64,000 nucleotides of DNA from the NCBI RefSeq assembly GCF_009910705.1, contig NZ_JAAAXJ010000002.1, positions 496,001 through 560,000 on the forward strand, in the 5' to 3' direction. Every line of letters begins with the position of its first letter. Positions within the stretch are counted from its first letter, which is position 1. The position numbers and the translations under genes were made by a program. Source of the stretch: Microvirga arsenatis (GTDB lineage: Bacteria; Pseudomonadota; Alphaproteobacteria; Rhizobiales; Beijerinckiaceae). The notes under the pieces are model-generated. The model worked only from the letters and a program-made list of their open reading frames with translations, was not told the origin of the DNA and did not search any database. Shown here piece after piece: positions 37,998-48,244 of this stretch.

Positions 37998-38681
37998 ATG
38001 AGCGAAGCCTCGGAACGCGCCGGCGCATTCTTCGGGCGCCGGAAGGGCAAGAAGCTTCGCGCCGGACAGGACGAACTCGTCCACACCCTGCTCCCTGCGA
38101 TCCGCGTGGCCCCGGGGAGCGACCTGCCCGGTCAGTTCGCCAATCCGGCTGCGCGGGAAACCTGGCTCGAGATCGGCTTCGGCGGCGGCGAGCATCTCGC
38201 CGCCCAGGCCCGCACGCGCCGGGACGTGAACTTCGTCGGCTGCGAGCCCTTCGTGAACGGGATGGCGAAGCTCCTCGCCACGGTCCAGCAGGAAAGCCTC
38301 GACAACATCCGCGTCTGGGACGACGACGTCACCAAGCTCCTGCCCGCCCTTCCCGACGCCTCCTTCGACCGGGTCTACATCCTCTATCCCGACCCCTGGC
38401 CGAAGCGCCGGCAGCGCAAGCGCCGCCTCGTCTCGGACGAGATGCTCGCCATGCTCGCCCGCGTGATGAAGCCGGGCGGCGAGCTGCGGTTCGCCAGCGA
38501 CATCGACGATTACATCGGCTGGGTGCTCGCCCGGGCCCTGCGCTCCTCGCATTTCCGCTGGACCGCGACCCGCGCCGACGACTGGCGCAAGCCCTATGAC
38601 GGTTGGCCGGGCACCCGCTACGAGGCCAAGGCGATCCGCGAAGGCCGCGTGCCGAGCTACCTGACCTTCGTGCGCGTCTGA
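37998..38681 (+). CDS. trmB: tRNA (guanine-N7-)-methyltransferase TrmB
   Basis: SAM-dependent enzyme that forms m7G46 in tRNA variable loops. The 227-residue product has the Rossmann motif WLEIGFGGGEHLA, 'NFVGCEPFVNGM', the TrmB signature 'YILYPDPWPKRRQRKRRL' and a C-terminal 'TRYEAKAIREGR' active-site stretch. ATG 37998 is preceded by TTGAGGAGC about ten bases upstream. It ends three bases before the convergent exporter ATPase gene. Confidence 0.95.
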   Translation: MSEASERAGAFFGRRKGKKLRAGQDELVHTLLPAIRVAPGSDLPGQFANPAARETWLEIGFGGGEHLAAQARTRRDVNFVGCEPFVNGMAKLLATVQQESLDNIRVWDDDVTKLLPALPDASFDRVYILYPDPWPKRRQRKRRLVSDEMLAMLARVMKPGGELRFASDIDDYIGWVLARALRSSHFRWTATRADDWRKPYDGWPGTRYEAKAIREGRVPSYLTFVRV

Positions 38682-38684
38682 ATT

Positions 38685-39386
38685 CTAAACCGCTGCCGGA
38701 GCGGCACGCTCGTCGCTCACCACCCCGCCGTCGACGAGGTGAATGCGCCGGTCCGCGCGGGCCGCGATGTCCATGTCGTGGGTGACCGCGATCACCGTCT
38801 TGCCGCGCTTCCTCACGAGGTCGCGGAGGATCTGGAACACCTGCTCCGAGCTCTTGCTGTCGAGGCTGCCGGTCGGCTCGTCGGCGAGCACCACATGGGG
38901 ATCGTTGGCGAGCGCGCGGGCCACCGCCACCCGCTGGCGCTGGCCGCCGGAGAGCTGATCAGGCCGCTTGTCGAGATGGCCGGCCAGGCCCAGCTCCTCC
39001 AGGAGGCCCGCGGCGCGCTCCCGCATCTCCCGCGCGGAGAGGCGGCCCGCCTTGCGCATGGGCAGCTGCACGTTCTCCGAAACCGTGAACTCGGGCAGCA
39101 GGAAGTGGAACTGGAACACGAAGCCCAGCATCTCGAGCCGCAGGCGCGCAAGGGCATCGTCGTCCATGGCGGAGGTGTCCTGCCCGGCGATGCGCAAAGT
39201 CCCGCCCGTCGGGCGGTCGAGGAGCCCGAGGAGGTAGAGGAGCGACGACTTGCCGGAGCCGGATGGCCCGGTGATCGCGATGAATTCCCGCTCGCCCACG
39301 GTGAGCGACACGTCCCGCACCAGGGTCACCGGCACGGTGGCGGGCAGGATGCGGGTGAGATGCTCCGCCTCGATCAGTGCGCTCAT
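38685..39386 (-). CDS. MacB/LolD/DevA-type ABC ATPase
   Basis: ATPase of 233 residues with Walker A GPSGSGKSS, Q-loop FVFQFHFLLPEF, signature LSGGQRQR, Walker B HVVLADEPTGSLD and switch histidine AVTHD. The PTGSLDS stretch is typical of the LolD/MacB/FtsE group. It is the last gene of an adaptor-permease-ATPase set and starts on an ATGA overlap with the permease. The set as a whole matches DevBCA/MacAB-like exporters better than LolCDE because of the adaptor gene. Confidence 0.9.
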   Translation of the reverse strand: MSALIEAEHLTRILPATVPVTLVRDVSLTVGEREFIAITGPSGSGKSSLLYLLGLLDRPTGGTLRIAGQDTSAMDDDALARLRLEMLGFVFQFHFLLPEFTVSENVQLPMRKAGRLSAREMRERAAGLLEELGLAGHLDKRPDQLSGGQRQRVAVARALANDPHVVLADEPTGSLDSKSSEQVFQILRDLVRKRGKTVIAVTHDMDIAARADRRIHLVDGGVVSDERAAPAAV

Positions 39387-40630
39387 GTGGCCCCCCGGAT
39401 GATGTCGACCGGGTTGAGCCGCGCCGCCTGCCGCGCCGGCAGGTAGCCGGCCACGCCCGAGGAGATCAGCGCGAAGGCCGAGGCGATGGCGTAGTGCCAG
39501 GGGCTCCAGAACAGGGGCAGGCGGGTCAGCTCGCGTCCCACCCCCGCGCCCGAGAGCCTGAACTCCACCTGGGAGAGGGCGAAGCACAGGAGAAAGCCCA
39601 CGAGCCAGCCGACCAGGGAGCCGGCCAGGCCGAGCGCCAGCCCCTCGACCAGGAACAGCCGGCGCATGTTTCCTTGCGTGAAGCCCAGCGATTTCAGGAT
39701 CGCGATGTCTCGCGCCTTCTCGTGGGTGATGGTGGAGATGATGTTGAAGATGCCGAAGCCGGCCACCAGCAGGATCGCGCCCACGACCGTGTACATGACC
39801 ACGTTGCGCACCACGAGGGCCTCCAGGAGCGATTCGTTCGCCTCCTGCCAGGGCACGGCCTTGTAGCCGAGCTCGGCCTCCGCCTGCCGGGCCACGCGGA
39901 GCGCAGCGTTCGGATCGTCCAGGCGCAGGCGGATGTCGTTGATCGCGTTGGGCCGCTCTGAGAGGATCTGGGCGCTTTTCAGGAGCACGTAGGTCTCGCC
40001 CTCGTCGCGGGCGGTGTTGCCCGTGTGGAAGAGCCCGACGATCCGGAAGCTGCGCGACTGCCCCGTGGGGGCCACCACCTGGATCGTGGTGCCGACCGTG
40101 GCGCCGAGCCTCCGGGCCAGCCCGTCGCCGACGATGATGTTGTTGCCCCCGGCGCGCAGGGCATCGAAGCTGCCCTGGACGAAATCCGCGGCCACCGACG
40201 ACACCTGGGCCTCGATCTCGGGCTCGATGCCGACGATGGACACCCCCAGGTCCCGTCCCGCATAGCGCACCACGCCCTGCGTGCGCAGGCTCTGGGCCAT
40301 GCGCCCCGGCACCCAGGAACGGAGGGAGGCGAAGGCGGCGGCGGGGTTGAGGATGCCGCGCCGGTCCTCCTTGGGCCGCAGGCCCTCGAACTGGGCCGCG
40401 GCGAAGAGATCCTCCGCCGGCTGGCGCCGGGCGGTGCGGCGCTCGTCGGTGATCTGCACGTGCGGCATGGTGTCGACGAGCTGGGCGATGAAGTCCTTTT
40501 CCGTGCCCTGCATCAGGGCCGCCATGGCGATGGAGAAGCCGACTCCCAGCGCCACCCCCAGGATCGCCACCACGGTCTGCCGGCCGCGCCCGGCGATGTG
40601 GGTGAGGGCGAGTTCGAGGATGAGGCGCAT
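39383..40630 (-). CDS. MacB/DevC-type ABC permease (FtsX-like)
   Basis: Inner-membrane permease of 415 residues with one N-terminal membrane segment (about 20-42), a large periplasmic domain (MacB_PCD-like, about 45-270) and three C-terminal segments of the FtsX fold, including 'TITHEKARDIAILKSLGFTQGNM' and 'LPARQAARLNPVDIIRG'. This is the mechanotransmission type of transporter. Its start lies one base after the adaptor stop and its stop overlaps the ATPase start. The cargo is unknown. Confidence 0.9.
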   Translation of the reverse strand: MRLILELALTHIAGRGRQTVVAILGVALGVGFSIAMAALMQGTEKDFIAQLVDTMPHVQITDERRTARRQPAEDLFAAAQFEGLRPKEDRRGILNPAAAFASLRSWVPGRMAQSLRTQGVVRYAGRDLGVSIVGIEPEIEAQVSSVAADFVQGSFDALRAGGNNIIVGDGLARRLGATVGTTIQVVAPTGQSRSFRIVGLFHTGNTARDEGETYVLLKSAQILSERPNAINDIRLRLDDPNAALRVARQAEAELGYKAVPWQEANESLLEALVVRNVVMYTVVGAILLVAGFGIFNIISTITHEKARDIAILKSLGFTQGNMRRLFLVEGLALGLAGSLVGWLVGFLLCFALSQVEFRLSGAGVGRELTRLPLFWSPWHYAIASAFALISSGVAGYLPARQAARLNPVDIIRGAT

Positions 40631-40631
40631 G

Positions 40632-41630
40632 CTAGCCCCGCCTCTCCGCGACCCTCGCCCCGTCGGCGAGATCGTCCGGGAAGGGGGCGATCACCCGCTC
40701 GGCCTCGCTCAGCCCCTCCAGGATCTGGGTGCTGCCGGCGCCGCGGATGCCCAGCTTCACCTCGCGCCTGCGGGCGATCCCGTCCTGCGCCACGAAGAGG
40801 GCGCTGCCGCGCAGCGCGCCCGTGGGCACGAGGAGCGCATCGGCAACGATGCGGGCGATCACGTTCACCTCCACCGTCATGCCGATCCGCAGCGGCGTGT
40901 CCGCCGGCAGGGACAGGTGGACCCGGTAGGTCTTGGCCACCGGATCGCCCTTCGGCGTGATCGAATCGACCTTCGCCTCGAGCGTCCGGTCGGGAAAGGC
41001 GTCGGCCTTGAGCACGGCGCGCTGGCCCACGGCGACGCGGGGGATGTCCTCCTCGTTCACCTCCGCCTCCACCTGCAGGGGCTTGGGCTCGCCGACCCAG
41101 AACAGCACCGTGCCGGGCTCGGCCACCTCCCCCACCTCGCCGTCCTGGCGCAGGACGATGCCGCTCACCGGAGCCCGCAGCACGTAGGATTCGAGCCGCG
41201 TCTCCTGGCCGGCGAGCAGGGCCTGGATCTGGCCGAGCTCGCTGCGGGCCCGGTCGAGGGCCTGCTCGCTGGCGACCCGGCGCTCCACGAGGGCGGCGAT
41301 CCGTTCGTATTCCGCGGCGGTGAATTTCTGGCGGGCGCGCAGCTCGGCGAGGGCGGCCTCCGCCTGGCGGCTGTCGAGGCGGGCGAGCACGGCGCCGCGC
41401 TCCACCGCCTCGCCCTCGCAGTTGCACAGCTCCACGATGCGCTCGCGCAGGAGCGGCGTGACCTTGGCCCAGATGCGCGGCTCGACCGTGCCCGTGGCAT
41501 AGACGATCTCGGCCGCCTCGCCGCGCCTGGGCGCCGCGAGGGCAACCTCCTGCGGCCGGCTGAAGCGCCAGGCGGCCGCTCCGGCTGCCAGCAGCACGGC
41601 CGCGAGAAGGAGCAGGCGGGACAGCTTCAC
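40632..41630 (-). CDS. Periplasmic adaptor (HlyD/MacA-type) of an ABC exporter
   Basis: Membrane-fusion protein of 332 residues. It has an N-terminal anchor (MKLSRLLLLAAVLLAAGAAAW), a lipoyl-like half ('VTPLLRERIVELCNCEGEAVERGAVLARLDS', cut here), an alpha-helical hairpin (about 90-145), the second lipoyl half 'LRAPVSGIVLRQDGEVGE' and beta-barrel domains. A Cys-x-Cys pair (CNC, about residues 69-71) within the lipoyl domain is unusual. It is the first gene of the three-gene operon, divergent from rimP. No outer-membrane TolC gene is near. Confidence 0.89.
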   Translation of the reverse strand: MKLSRLLLLAAVLLAAGAAAWRFSRPQEVALAAPRRGEAAEIVYATGTVEPRIWAKVTPLLRERIVELCNCEGEAVERGAVLARLDSRQAEAALAELRARQKFTAAEYERIAALVERRVASEQALDRARSELGQIQALLAGQETRLESYVLRAPVSGIVLRQDGEVGEVAEPGTVLFWVGEPKPLQVEAEVNEEDIPRVAVGQRAVLKADAFPDRTLEAKVDSITPKGDPVAKTYRVHLSLPADTPLRIGMTVEVNVIARIVADALLVPTGALRGSALFVAQDGIARRREVKLGIRGAGSTQILEGLSEAERVIAPFPDDLADGARVAERRG

Positions 41631-41764
41631 GACACGACTCCCAAAGACCGCGCCTGTCTAGCACAGACCAAGCTGGGCCGCGATTGCGGAGCTTTCCGGA
41701 GGCGGCCCCCGAGCCTGTCGGACCGGAACGGATCCGCCGCCGGTCCGGTCCGGTTTCAGAACTC

Positions 41765-41793
41765 TTGCAATTTTCGGCTTGAATCGGTATATC
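41765..41793 (+). promoter_or_regulatory. Candidate sigma-70 promoter for the rimP operon
   Basis: TTGCAA (41765-41770) and TATATC (41788-41793) are separated by 17 bases, an ideal spacing, about 105 bases upstream of rimP. The implied leader includes the attenuator hairpin at 41834-41864. The box quality is good for this GC-rich region. Confidence 0.6.
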
Positions 41794-41833
41794 TGCGTCG
41801 TCAGCTCTGGTTGCAGCGTCAAGCTGCTGGTCG

Positions 41834-41864
41834 AGAGTGGGCCCCACCGGGTCCGCTCTTTTTT
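41834..41864 (+). terminator. Attenuator-like terminator in the rimP leader
   Basis: GAGTGGGCCC (41835-41844) and GGGTCCGCTC (41849-41858) form a ten-base stem (two G-U pairs) with loop CACC, followed by six T bases (41859-41864). It lies 32 bases before the rimP ATG and after a good promoter, so it must be read through for operon expression. Upstream, GCAGC-GTCAA-GCTGC and CTCT/AGAG could form a competing stem sharing the terminator's AGAG bases. Confidence 0.7.
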
Positions 41865-41896
41865 ATTGCCTTGAACGCCGGAGCGTGCGGAGAGCC

Positions 41897-42526
41897 ATGA
41901 CAAACGAACGCGACAAACGGCTGATCACGGAGAGCGGCGTCGCCGCCCGGGTGGCGGCCATCGTCGAGCCGGTGATCGAGGATCTGGGCTTCAACCTCGT
42001 GCGGGTGCGGGTCACCGGCGCCAACGGCTGCACCGTGCAGATCATGGCCGAGCGGCCGGACGGCACCATGTCGGTGAGCGACTGCGAGACCGTGAGCCGG
42101 GCGATCTCGCCGGTGCTCGACCTCGAGGATCCCATCGACCGGGCGTATCATCTCGAGATCTCCTCGCCGGGAATCGACCGCCCGCTGGTGCGCAGCAGCG
42201 ACTTCGAGCGCTGGAGCGGCTACGAGGCGAAGGTGGAGATGGCCGTTCCGGTCGAGGGCCGCAAGCGCTTCCGGGGGCTGCTCCGGGGCGTGGAGAACGG
42301 GATGCTCACGATCGAGCTGCCCGACGTGAAGGAGGGCCTGGAGCCCATCGCCCGCGTTCCCCTGGCGGATGTGGGCGAGGCTCACCTCGTGCTGACCGAC
42401 GAGTTGATCCGTGAATCGCTGCGCCGGGGAACGGCGCCGACCACGGACGAGCTTGATGAAGACACGGACGTGGTGGACGCGCCGGACGAGGCGCAGGACC
42501 CGTCCGACCAGACGAAACCGAATTAA
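41897..42526 (+). CDS. rimP: Ribosome maturation factor RimP
   Basis: Needed for 30S subunit maturation. The 209-residue product has the N-terminal RimP domain ('[17 protein letters not shown]', '[14 protein letters not shown]'), the family phrase '[14 protein letters not shown]' and the C-terminal SH3-like domain, then an acidic tail. ATG 41897 is preferred; the frame is open upstream through the leader hairpin. It is the first gene of the rimP-nusA-ylxR-infB operon, 12 bases before nusA. Confidence 0.94.
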   Translation: MTNERDKRLITESGVAARVAAIVEPVIEDLGFNLVRVRVTGANGCTVQIMAERPDGTMSVSDCETVSRAISPVLDLEDPIDRAYHLEISSPGIDRPLVRSSDFERWSGYEAKVEMAVPVEGRKRFRGLLRGVENGMLTIELPDVKEGLEPIARVPLADVGEAHLVLTDELIRESLRRGTAPTTDELDEDTDVVDAPDEAQDPSDQTKPN

Positions 42527-42538
42527 GGAGCGACCTCG

Positions 42539-44158
42539 ATGGCTATCAGCGCCAACAGGCTTGAACTCTTGCAGATCGCCGATGCGGTCGCCCGCGAGAA
42601 GGTGATCGACAAGCAGATCGTTCTCGACGCCATGGCGGACGCCATCGCCAAGGCGGCCCGGTCCCGCTACGGCGCGGAAACCGACATCCATGCGGAGATC
42701 CACCCGAAGACCGGCGAGCTGCGCCTGGCGCGCCACCTCCTGGTGGTCGAGGACGGCGCCGTGGAGAACGATTCCCGCGAGATCAGCCTCTCCGAGGCCC
42801 GCACCCGCCACAACCCGGCCGCCCAGGTGGGCGACGTGATCGCCGACACCCTGCCGCCCTTCGACTTCGGCCGCATCGCGGCGCAGTCCGCCAAGCAGGT
42901 GATCGTGCAGAAGGTGCGCGACGCCGAGCGCGACCGCCAGTACCAGGAGTACAAGGACCGCATCGGCGAGATCGTGAACGGCGCGGTCAAGCGCGTCGAG
43001 TACGGCAACGTGATCGTGGATCTCGGCCGCGGCGAGGCGATCATCCGCCGCGACGAGCTCATCCCCCGCGAGACCTTCCGCCCCGGCGACCGCATCCGCG
43101 CCTATCTCTTCGACGTGCGCCGCGAGGCGCGCGGGCCGCAGATCTTCCTGTCGCGCACCCATCCGCAGTTCATGGCGAAGCTCTTTGCCTCCGAGGTGCC
43201 GGAGATCTACGACGGCATCGTCACCGTGCAGGCCGTGGCCCGCGATCCGGGCTCCCGCGCCAAGATCGCCGTGACCTCGCGCGATTCCTCCATCGATCCC
43301 GTGGGTGCCTGCGTCGGCATGCGCGGCTCCCGCGTCCAGGCGGTGGTGGGCGAGCTCCAGGGCGAGAAGATCGACATCATTCCCTGGTCCCCCGACCAGG
43401 CGACCTTCATCGTCAACGCGCTCCAGCCCGCCGAGGTGGTCAAGGTGGTGCTCGACGAGGAGGCCGACCGCATCGAGGTGGTGGTGCCCAACGACCAGCT
43501 CTCGCTGGCCATCGGCCGCCGCGGCCAGAACGTGCGCCTCGCCTCGCAGCTCACCGGCTGGGACATCGACATCCTCACCGAGGCCGAGGAATCCGAGCGC
43601 CGTCAGAAGGAGTTCGCCGAGCGCACCGACCTGTTCATGAGCGCGCTCGACGTGGACGAGGTGGTGGGCCAGCTCCTCGCCTCCGAGGGCTTCCGCTCGG
43701 TCGAGGAGATCGCCTATGTGGATGCCTCCGAGCTCGCCTCCATCGAGGGCTTCGACGAGGACACCGCCGCCGAGATCCAGAGCCGCGCCCAGGATTATCT
43801 CGCCCGCATCGAGGCCGAGAACGAGGCCCGGCGCAAGGAGCTCGGCGTTGCCGACGAGCTGAAGGAGATCGACGGCGTCACCACCGCCATGCTGGTGGCC
43901 TTCGGCGAGAACGACATCAAGTCCGTCGAGGACCTGGCCGGCTGCGCCACCGACGATCTCGTCGGCTGGACGGAGGGCCGCGGCCCCGAGGCCACCCGCT
44001 ACAAGGGGGCTCTCGACGGCTTCGACCTGTCCCGCGCCGAGGCGGAGGCCATGGTCATGGCAGCCCGCGTGAAGGCCGGCTGGATCGAGCAGCCCGAGGA
44101 AACCGTGGAGACCGAGGGATCGGCCGAAGAGGCCGAGACCGAGGCTCAGCCGTCCTAA
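42539..44158 (+). CDS. nusA: Transcription termination/antitermination factor NusA
   Basis: Binds RNA polymerase and modulates pausing, termination and antitermination. The 539-residue product has the N-terminal polymerase-binding domain (1-125), an S1 domain (about 135-200), two KH domains ('[20 protein letters not shown]' and '[19 protein letters not shown]') and two C-terminal helix-hairpin-type repeats ending in an acidic tail. GGAGCG precedes the ATG. NusA may feed back on the upstream attenuator, as is known for the E. coli operon. Confidence 0.97.
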   Translation: MAISANRLELLQIADAVAREKVIDKQIVLDAMADAIAKAARSRYGAETDIHAEIHPKTGELRLARHLLVVEDGAVENDSREISLSEARTRHNPAAQVGDVIADTLPPFDFGRIAAQSAKQVIVQKVRDAERDRQYQEYKDRIGEIVNGAVKRVEYGNVIVDLGRGEAIIRRDELIPRETFRPGDRIRAYLFDVRREARGPQIFLSRTHPQFMAKLFASEVPEIYDGIVTVQAVARDPGSRAKIAVTSRDSSIDPVGACVGMRGSRVQAVVGELQGEKIDIIPWSPDQATFIVNALQPAEVVKVVLDEEADRIEVVVPNDQLSLAIGRRGQNVRLASQLTGWDIDILTEAEESERRQKEFAERTDLFMSALDVDEVVGQLLASEGFRSVEEIAYVDASELASIEGFDEDTAAEIQSRAQDYLARIEAENEARRKELGVADELKEIDGVTTAMLVAFGENDIKSVEDLAGCATDDLVGWTEGRGPEATRYKGALDGFDLSRAEAEAMVMAARVKAGWIEQPEETVETEGSAEEAETEAQPS

Positions 44159-44188
44159 AACGGCCATGAGGAAGCGAGGTCAGGACCT

Positions 44189-44860
44189 GTGCCGCGGCAT
44201 GAACCGGAGCGCACCTGCATCGTCACCCGCGAGGCTCGAAGCCCCGCGGGCCTGATCCGCTTCGTCCTCGGGCCGGACGGCCAGGTGGTGCCCGACCTCC
44301 GGCACAAGCTGCCGGGCCGGGGCGTCTGGGTCACGGCCCGCCGCGGCATGGTGGAAGAGGCGGCCAAACGTCGCCTCTTCTCCCGCGCCTTCAAGGCCGA
44401 GGCCAGGGCTCCGGAGACCCTGGGCGAGGATATCGAGCGCCTTCTCCGGGACGACATGCGCCAGGGCCTGGCGCTCGCCAACAAGGCGGGCGCCGTGATC
44501 ACGGGCTTCCACAAGGTGGAGGCCGCCTTGGCGGGCAAACCCGTCGTCGCCCTTATTCATGCCGCAGAGGCGGCGGAAGATGGGCGAAGAAAATTGGCGA
44601 ACCAGTTGCGAAAACGCCTCGGCGAGGCAATATCAGGCTTTCCGGTCATTCAAGAGCTGTCCAACGACGAATTGGATTTGGCATTGGGCCGGTCACATGT
44701 GATACATGCTGCCCTCGTCGCGGGCGCTGGGAGCGACGGCTTTCTGAACCGCTGGCATCGTTACCGCTCCTATCGCGGCATCGAGGCCGATCAAACTGGC
44801 CTCGGAAACGAGACCGGCGAACCCAAGACTATGAAACCCGCAGGAACTGAGGCGGAATGA
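44189..44860 (+). CDS. YlxR-type RNA-binding protein fused to an L7Ae-like domain
   Basis: The 223-residue product has an N-terminal YlxR/DUF448 domain ('[19 protein letters not shown]', '[12 protein letters not shown]') and a C-terminal ribosomal L7Ae-like domain (about residues 85-175, '[15 protein letters not shown]'). The two are separate genes in Firmicutes (ylxR, ylxQ) but fused in alphaproteobacteria. The start is GTG 44189; no in-frame ATG is close. The stop overlaps the infB start (ATGA). Confidence 0.88.
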   Translation: MPRHEPERTCIVTREARSPAGLIRFVLGPDGQVVPDLRHKLPGRGVWVTARRGMVEEAAKRRLFSRAFKAEARAPETLGEDIERLLRDDMRQGLALANKAGAVITGFHKVEAALAGKPVVALIHAAEAAEDGRRKLANQLRKRLGEAISGFPVIQELSNDELDLALGRSHVIHAALVAGAGSDGFLNRWHRYRSYRGIEADQTGLGNETGEPKTMKPAGTEAE

Positions 44861-47715
44861 CCGATACGAAAAACCAGGGCGACAAGACTCTTCATGTGTC
44901 GTCCAAGACGCTGTCTCTGAAGCGCCCCGTCGAACAGGGCGTGGTGCGCCAAAGCTTCTCCCACGGCCGGTCCAAGTCGGTCGTGGTGGAGACGGTGAAG
45001 CGTCGCCCTGCCGTTGGCCCCGGCGCGCCCAAGGAAGACAGGTCCGCGCCGCAGCAGGCGGCAGGCTCCGCGGCTGCGCCTAAGCCAGCCCCGGCCGCCG
45101 CGCCGAAGCCGGCGGCGCCCGCTCAGGGCGCCCGCCCGCAGCGGCCTGCCCCCAACACCCCCCGCTCCGGCGGCATGGTGCTGCAGACCCTGTCCGAGCA
45201 GGAGCGCGATGCGCGCCTGAACGCCCTTGCGGATGCCCGCCGCCGCGACGAGGAAGAGCGCCGCCGCCAGGCCGAGGAAGCCGCCCGCCGCGCCGAGCGC
45301 GAGGCCGCCGAGGCCAAGGAGCGCGAAGCCGCCGAAGCGCGCAAGCGCGAGGAGGAGGAGCGTCGCCGCCAGGACGAGGAGCGCAAGCGCCGCGCCGAGG
45401 ACGAGGCCCGCCGCCGCCTGGGCGAGGAGGCCGCCCCGCGCCCCGCGCCGGGTGCCGCCCCCGCAGCCCGCACCGGCGCTCCGCGTCCGGAGGGCGGCCG
45501 CTTCGAGGGTCCGCGCCCGCCCCGCTCCGACGGTCCGCGTCCCGCCGGCCCGCGCTCGGACGGTCCCCGCACGGGTGGATTCCGCCCCGGCGTCGGCACC
45601 TCCGGCGGCCGTCCGCCGAGCCTGAACCACATGGCGCGCCCGGCCGCGCCGGTCGTCCCCGATCCGGAGACGGCCAAGCCCAAGACCCGCACCGCCGCCC
45701 CTGTCGCGGCCCGCGCCGTCGAGGTCGATGACGAGGAGGGCGTGCGCGCCCGGCGTTCCGGCGTCGCGGCCAAGCCCGCGGCCGTGCCGAAGGCGCCCAA
45801 GGCCGCTCCCGGCGAGGAAAAGCGCCGCGGCCGCCTGACCCTGACCAACGCGCTGGCCGGCGACGAGGAGCGGACCCGCTCGCTCGCCGCCTTCCGCCGC
45901 CGCAACCAGCGCCTCATGGGCCACCGCCAGGTGGAGCAGAAGGAAAAGATCGCCCGCGAGGTGACGATTCCGGAGACGATCACCATCCAGGAGCTCGCCA
46001 ACCGCATGTCGGAGCGTGCCGTCGACGTGATCAAGTTCCTGATGAAGCAGGGACAGATGCACAAGATCACCGACGTGATCGATGCCGATACCGCGCAGCT
46101 CGTCGCGGAGGAGCTCGGCCACACGGTGAAGCGCGTCGCGGAATCGGACGTCGAGGAGGGCCTCTTCGACACCCCGGACACGGACGAGAATCTCGAGGCG
46201 CGGCCTCCGGTCGTGACCATCATGGGCCACGTCGACCACGGCAAGACCTCGCTGCTCGACGCGATCCGCAAGACCAACGTGGTCTCCGGCGAGGCCGGCG
46301 GCATCACGCAGCATATCGGCGCCTACCAGGTGACCTCGCCGCTCGGCGGCAAGATCACCTTCATCGACACCCCCGGCCACGCCGCCTTCACCGCCATGCG
46401 CGCCCGCGGCGCCAAGGTGACGGACATCGTCGTGCTCGTGGTGGCGGCGGATGACGGCGTCATGCCGCAGACCATCGAGGCGATCAACCACGCGCAGGCG
46501 GCCGGCGTGCCGCTGATCGTGGCGATCAACAAGGTGGACAAGCCCGACGCGAACCCGCAGCGGGTGCGCACCGAGCTGCTGCAGCACTCCATCGTCGTGG
46601 AATCCATGGGCGGCGAGACCCTCGAGTTCGAGGTCTCGGCCAAGACCGGCCAGGGCCTCGACAGCCTGCTCGAGGGCCTGCAGCTCCAGGCCGAGATCCT
46701 GGATCTCAAGGCCAACCCGGAGCGCTCGGCCGAAGGCACCGTCATCGAGGCGAAGCTCGATCGCGGCCGCGGCCCCGTGGCCACCGTGCTCGTCCAGCGC
46801 GGCACCCTCAGGACCGGCGACATCGTGGTGGCCGGCGCCGAATGGGGTCGCGTGCGCGCCCTGATCAACGATCTCGGCGCCGCCGTGAAGGAGGCCGGTC
46901 CCTCGGTCCCCGTCGAGGTGCTCGGCTTCAACGGCACGCCCGAGGCCGGCGACCGTGTCGCGGTGGTCGAGTCCGAGGCCCGCGCCCGCGAGATCACCGA
47001 GTACCGCGCCCGCCAGAAGCGCGAGCGTCAGGCGGCCCGCATGGGCTCGGCCGGACGCACGCTCGCCGACATGATGCGCGACCTCAAGGCCGGAGCGGGC
47101 CGCAAGGAGTTCCCGCTCGTGGTCCGGGCCGACGTGCAGGGCTCGGCGGAAGCGATCGTCGGCGCCCTCGAGAAGGTGGGCAACGAGGAAGTCGCAGCCC
47201 GCATCGTCCAGGCCGGCGTCGGCGGCATCTCGGAATCGGACGTGACCCTCGCGGAAGCGTCCGGCGCCATCATCCTCGCCTTCAACGTGCGCGCCCACAA
47301 GGAAGCGCGCGAGGCGGCCGAGCGTGCCGGCATCGAGATCCGCTACTACAACATCATCTACGACCTCGTGGATGACGTGAAGGCGGCCATGTCCGGCCTG
47401 CTCGCGCCGACGCTGCGCGAGGAGCGTCTCGGCGAGGCGCAGGTGCTCGAGGTGTTCAACGTGTCCAAGGTGGGCAAGATCGCCGGCTGCCGCGTCCTCG
47501 ACGGCGTGGTCCAGCGCGGCGCCCATGTGCGCCTCATCCGCGACAACGTGGTGATCCACGAAGGCAGGCTGTCCCAGCTCAAGCGCTTCAAGGACGACGC
47601 CCGCGAGGTCACCTCGGGTCAGGAATGCGGCATGTCCTTCGAGAACTACCAGGACATGCGCGTCGGCGACCTCATCGAGTGCTACCGCGTGGAAGAGGTG
47701 AAGCGGTCGCTGTAA
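44857..47715 (+). CDS. infB: Translation initiation factor IF-2
   Basis: GTPase that brings initiator tRNA to the 30S subunit. The 952-residue product has a long low-complexity N-terminus (about 50-370) with Ala/Pro-rich and Arg/Glu-rich coiled-coil parts, an IF2_N domain ('[21 protein letters not shown]'), the G domain with [17 protein letters not shown] and NKVD, and the C-terminal domains II-IV. It starts on an overlap with the ylxR-type gene. A 12-base-arm hairpin lies between it and rbfA. Confidence 0.97.
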   Translation: MTDTKNQGDKTLHVSSKTLSLKRPVEQGVVRQSFSHGRSKSVVVETVKRRPAVGPGAPKEDRSAPQQAAGSAAAPKPAPAAAPKPAAPAQGARPQRPAPNTPRSGGMVLQTLSEQERDARLNALADARRRDEEERRRQAEEAARRAEREAAEAKEREAAEARKREEEERRRQDEERKRRAEDEARRRLGEEAAPRPAPGAAPAARTGAPRPEGGRFEGPRPPRSDGPRPAGPRSDGPRTGGFRPGVGTSGGRPPSLNHMARPAAPVVPDPETAKPKTRTAAPVAARAVEVDDEEGVRARRSGVAAKPAAVPKAPKAAPGEEKRRGRLTLTNALAGDEERTRSLAAFRRRNQRLMGHRQVEQKEKIAREVTIPETITIQELANRMSERAVDVIKFLMKQGQMHKITDVIDADTAQLVAEELGHTVKRVAESDVEEGLFDTPDTDENLEARPPVVTIMGHVDHGKTSLLDAIRKTNVVSGEAGGITQHIGAYQVTSPLGGKITFIDTPGHAAFTAMRARGAKVTDIVVLVVAADDGVMPQTIEAINHAQAAGVPLIVAINKVDKPDANPQRVRTELLQHSIVVESMGGETLEFEVSAKTGQGLDSLLEGLQLQAEILDLKANPERSAEGTVIEAKLDRGRGPVATVLVQRGTLRTGDIVVAGAEWGRVRALINDLGAAVKEAGPSVPVEVLGFNGTPEAGDRVAVVESEARAREITEYRARQKRERQAARMGSAGRTLADMMRDLKAGAGRKEFPLVVRADVQGSAEAIVGALEKVGNEEVAARIVQAGVGGISESDVTLAEASGAIILAFNVRAHKEAREAAERAGIEIRYYNIIYDLVDDVKAAMSGLLAPTLREERLGEAQVLEVFNVSKVGKIAGCRVLDGVVQRGAHVRLIRDNVVIHEGRLSQLKRFKDDAREVTSGQECGMSFENYQDMRVGDLIECYRVEEVKRSL

Positions 47716-47745
47716 GCCGCTTCCATCCAACCGTCTGGAACATCC

Positions 47746-47774
47746 ATCATGGCCGGGTCATTCCCGGCCATGAT
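47746..47774. repeat. Perfect hairpin between infB and rbfA
   Basis: ATCATGGCCGGG (47746-47757) and CCCGGCCATGAT (47763-47774) around TCATT, followed by CCCTTTTG. The ATGGCCGGG core is the same as the second hairpin of the dispersed repeat at 57199 and 60504. It could dampen or process the transcript between infB and rbfA. Confidence 0.7.
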
Positions 47775-47813
47775 CCCTTTTGAACGATCCGGTCCAACCC
47801 CGGAGACAAGACA

Positions 47814-48239
47814 ATGGCCAAACGTTTCGAACAGACCACCGGACCCTCCCAGCGCCAGCAGCGCGTGGCCGAGCTCGTGCGCCACGCACTGGCCGAGGTT
47901 CTCTCCCGCGGCGACCTGCAGGACGACGTGCTGACGAAGAACGTCATCACCATCCCCGAGGTGCGCATGTCGCCGGATCTCAAGCTCGCCACGGCTTACG
48001 TCATGCCCCTCGGTGGCCGGGACGAGGCGGCGGTGCTCAAGGCGCTCGAGAAGAACAAGAAGGTGCTGCGCCAGGAGGTCGCCCGCCGGGTGAACCTGAA
48101 GTTTGCCCCCGACCTGCGCTTCCGCCGCGACGAGAGCTTCGACGAGGCGGCCCGCATCGACGCGCTGCTGCGCTCCGAGCGCGTGGCGCGCGATACGCTC
48201 AAGCCCGCCTCCGACATCTCCGACGACGACAACGAGTAA
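47814..48239 (+). CDS. rbfA: Ribosome-binding factor A
   Basis: Small 30S assembly factor with a KH fold. The 141-residue product has '[21 protein letters not shown]', '[24 protein letters not shown]' and '[22 protein letters not shown]', all family segments, with a short acidic C-terminus. ATG 47814 starts [15 protein letters not shown]. It is followed by truB after five bases. Confidence 0.96.
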   Translation: MAKRFEQTTGPSQRQQRVAELVRHALAEVLSRGDLQDDVLTKNVITIPEVRMSPDLKLATAYVMPLGGRDEAAVLKALEKNKKVLRQEVARRVNLKFAPDLRFRRDESFDEAARIDALLRSERVARDTLKPASDISDDDNE

Positions 48240-48244
48240 GAGCC

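Noticed and set aside
38685-40630. LolCDE lipoprotein transporter
   Set aside because: The ATPase and permease look alike, but the linked adaptor gene fits a MacAB/DevBCA exporter, and LolC/E would be two permeases without an adaptor.
44791-47730. 979-residue antisense frame over infB
   Set aside because: It mirrors the IF-2 gene, whose motifs are unambiguous; the antisense protein has only composition-biased repeats.
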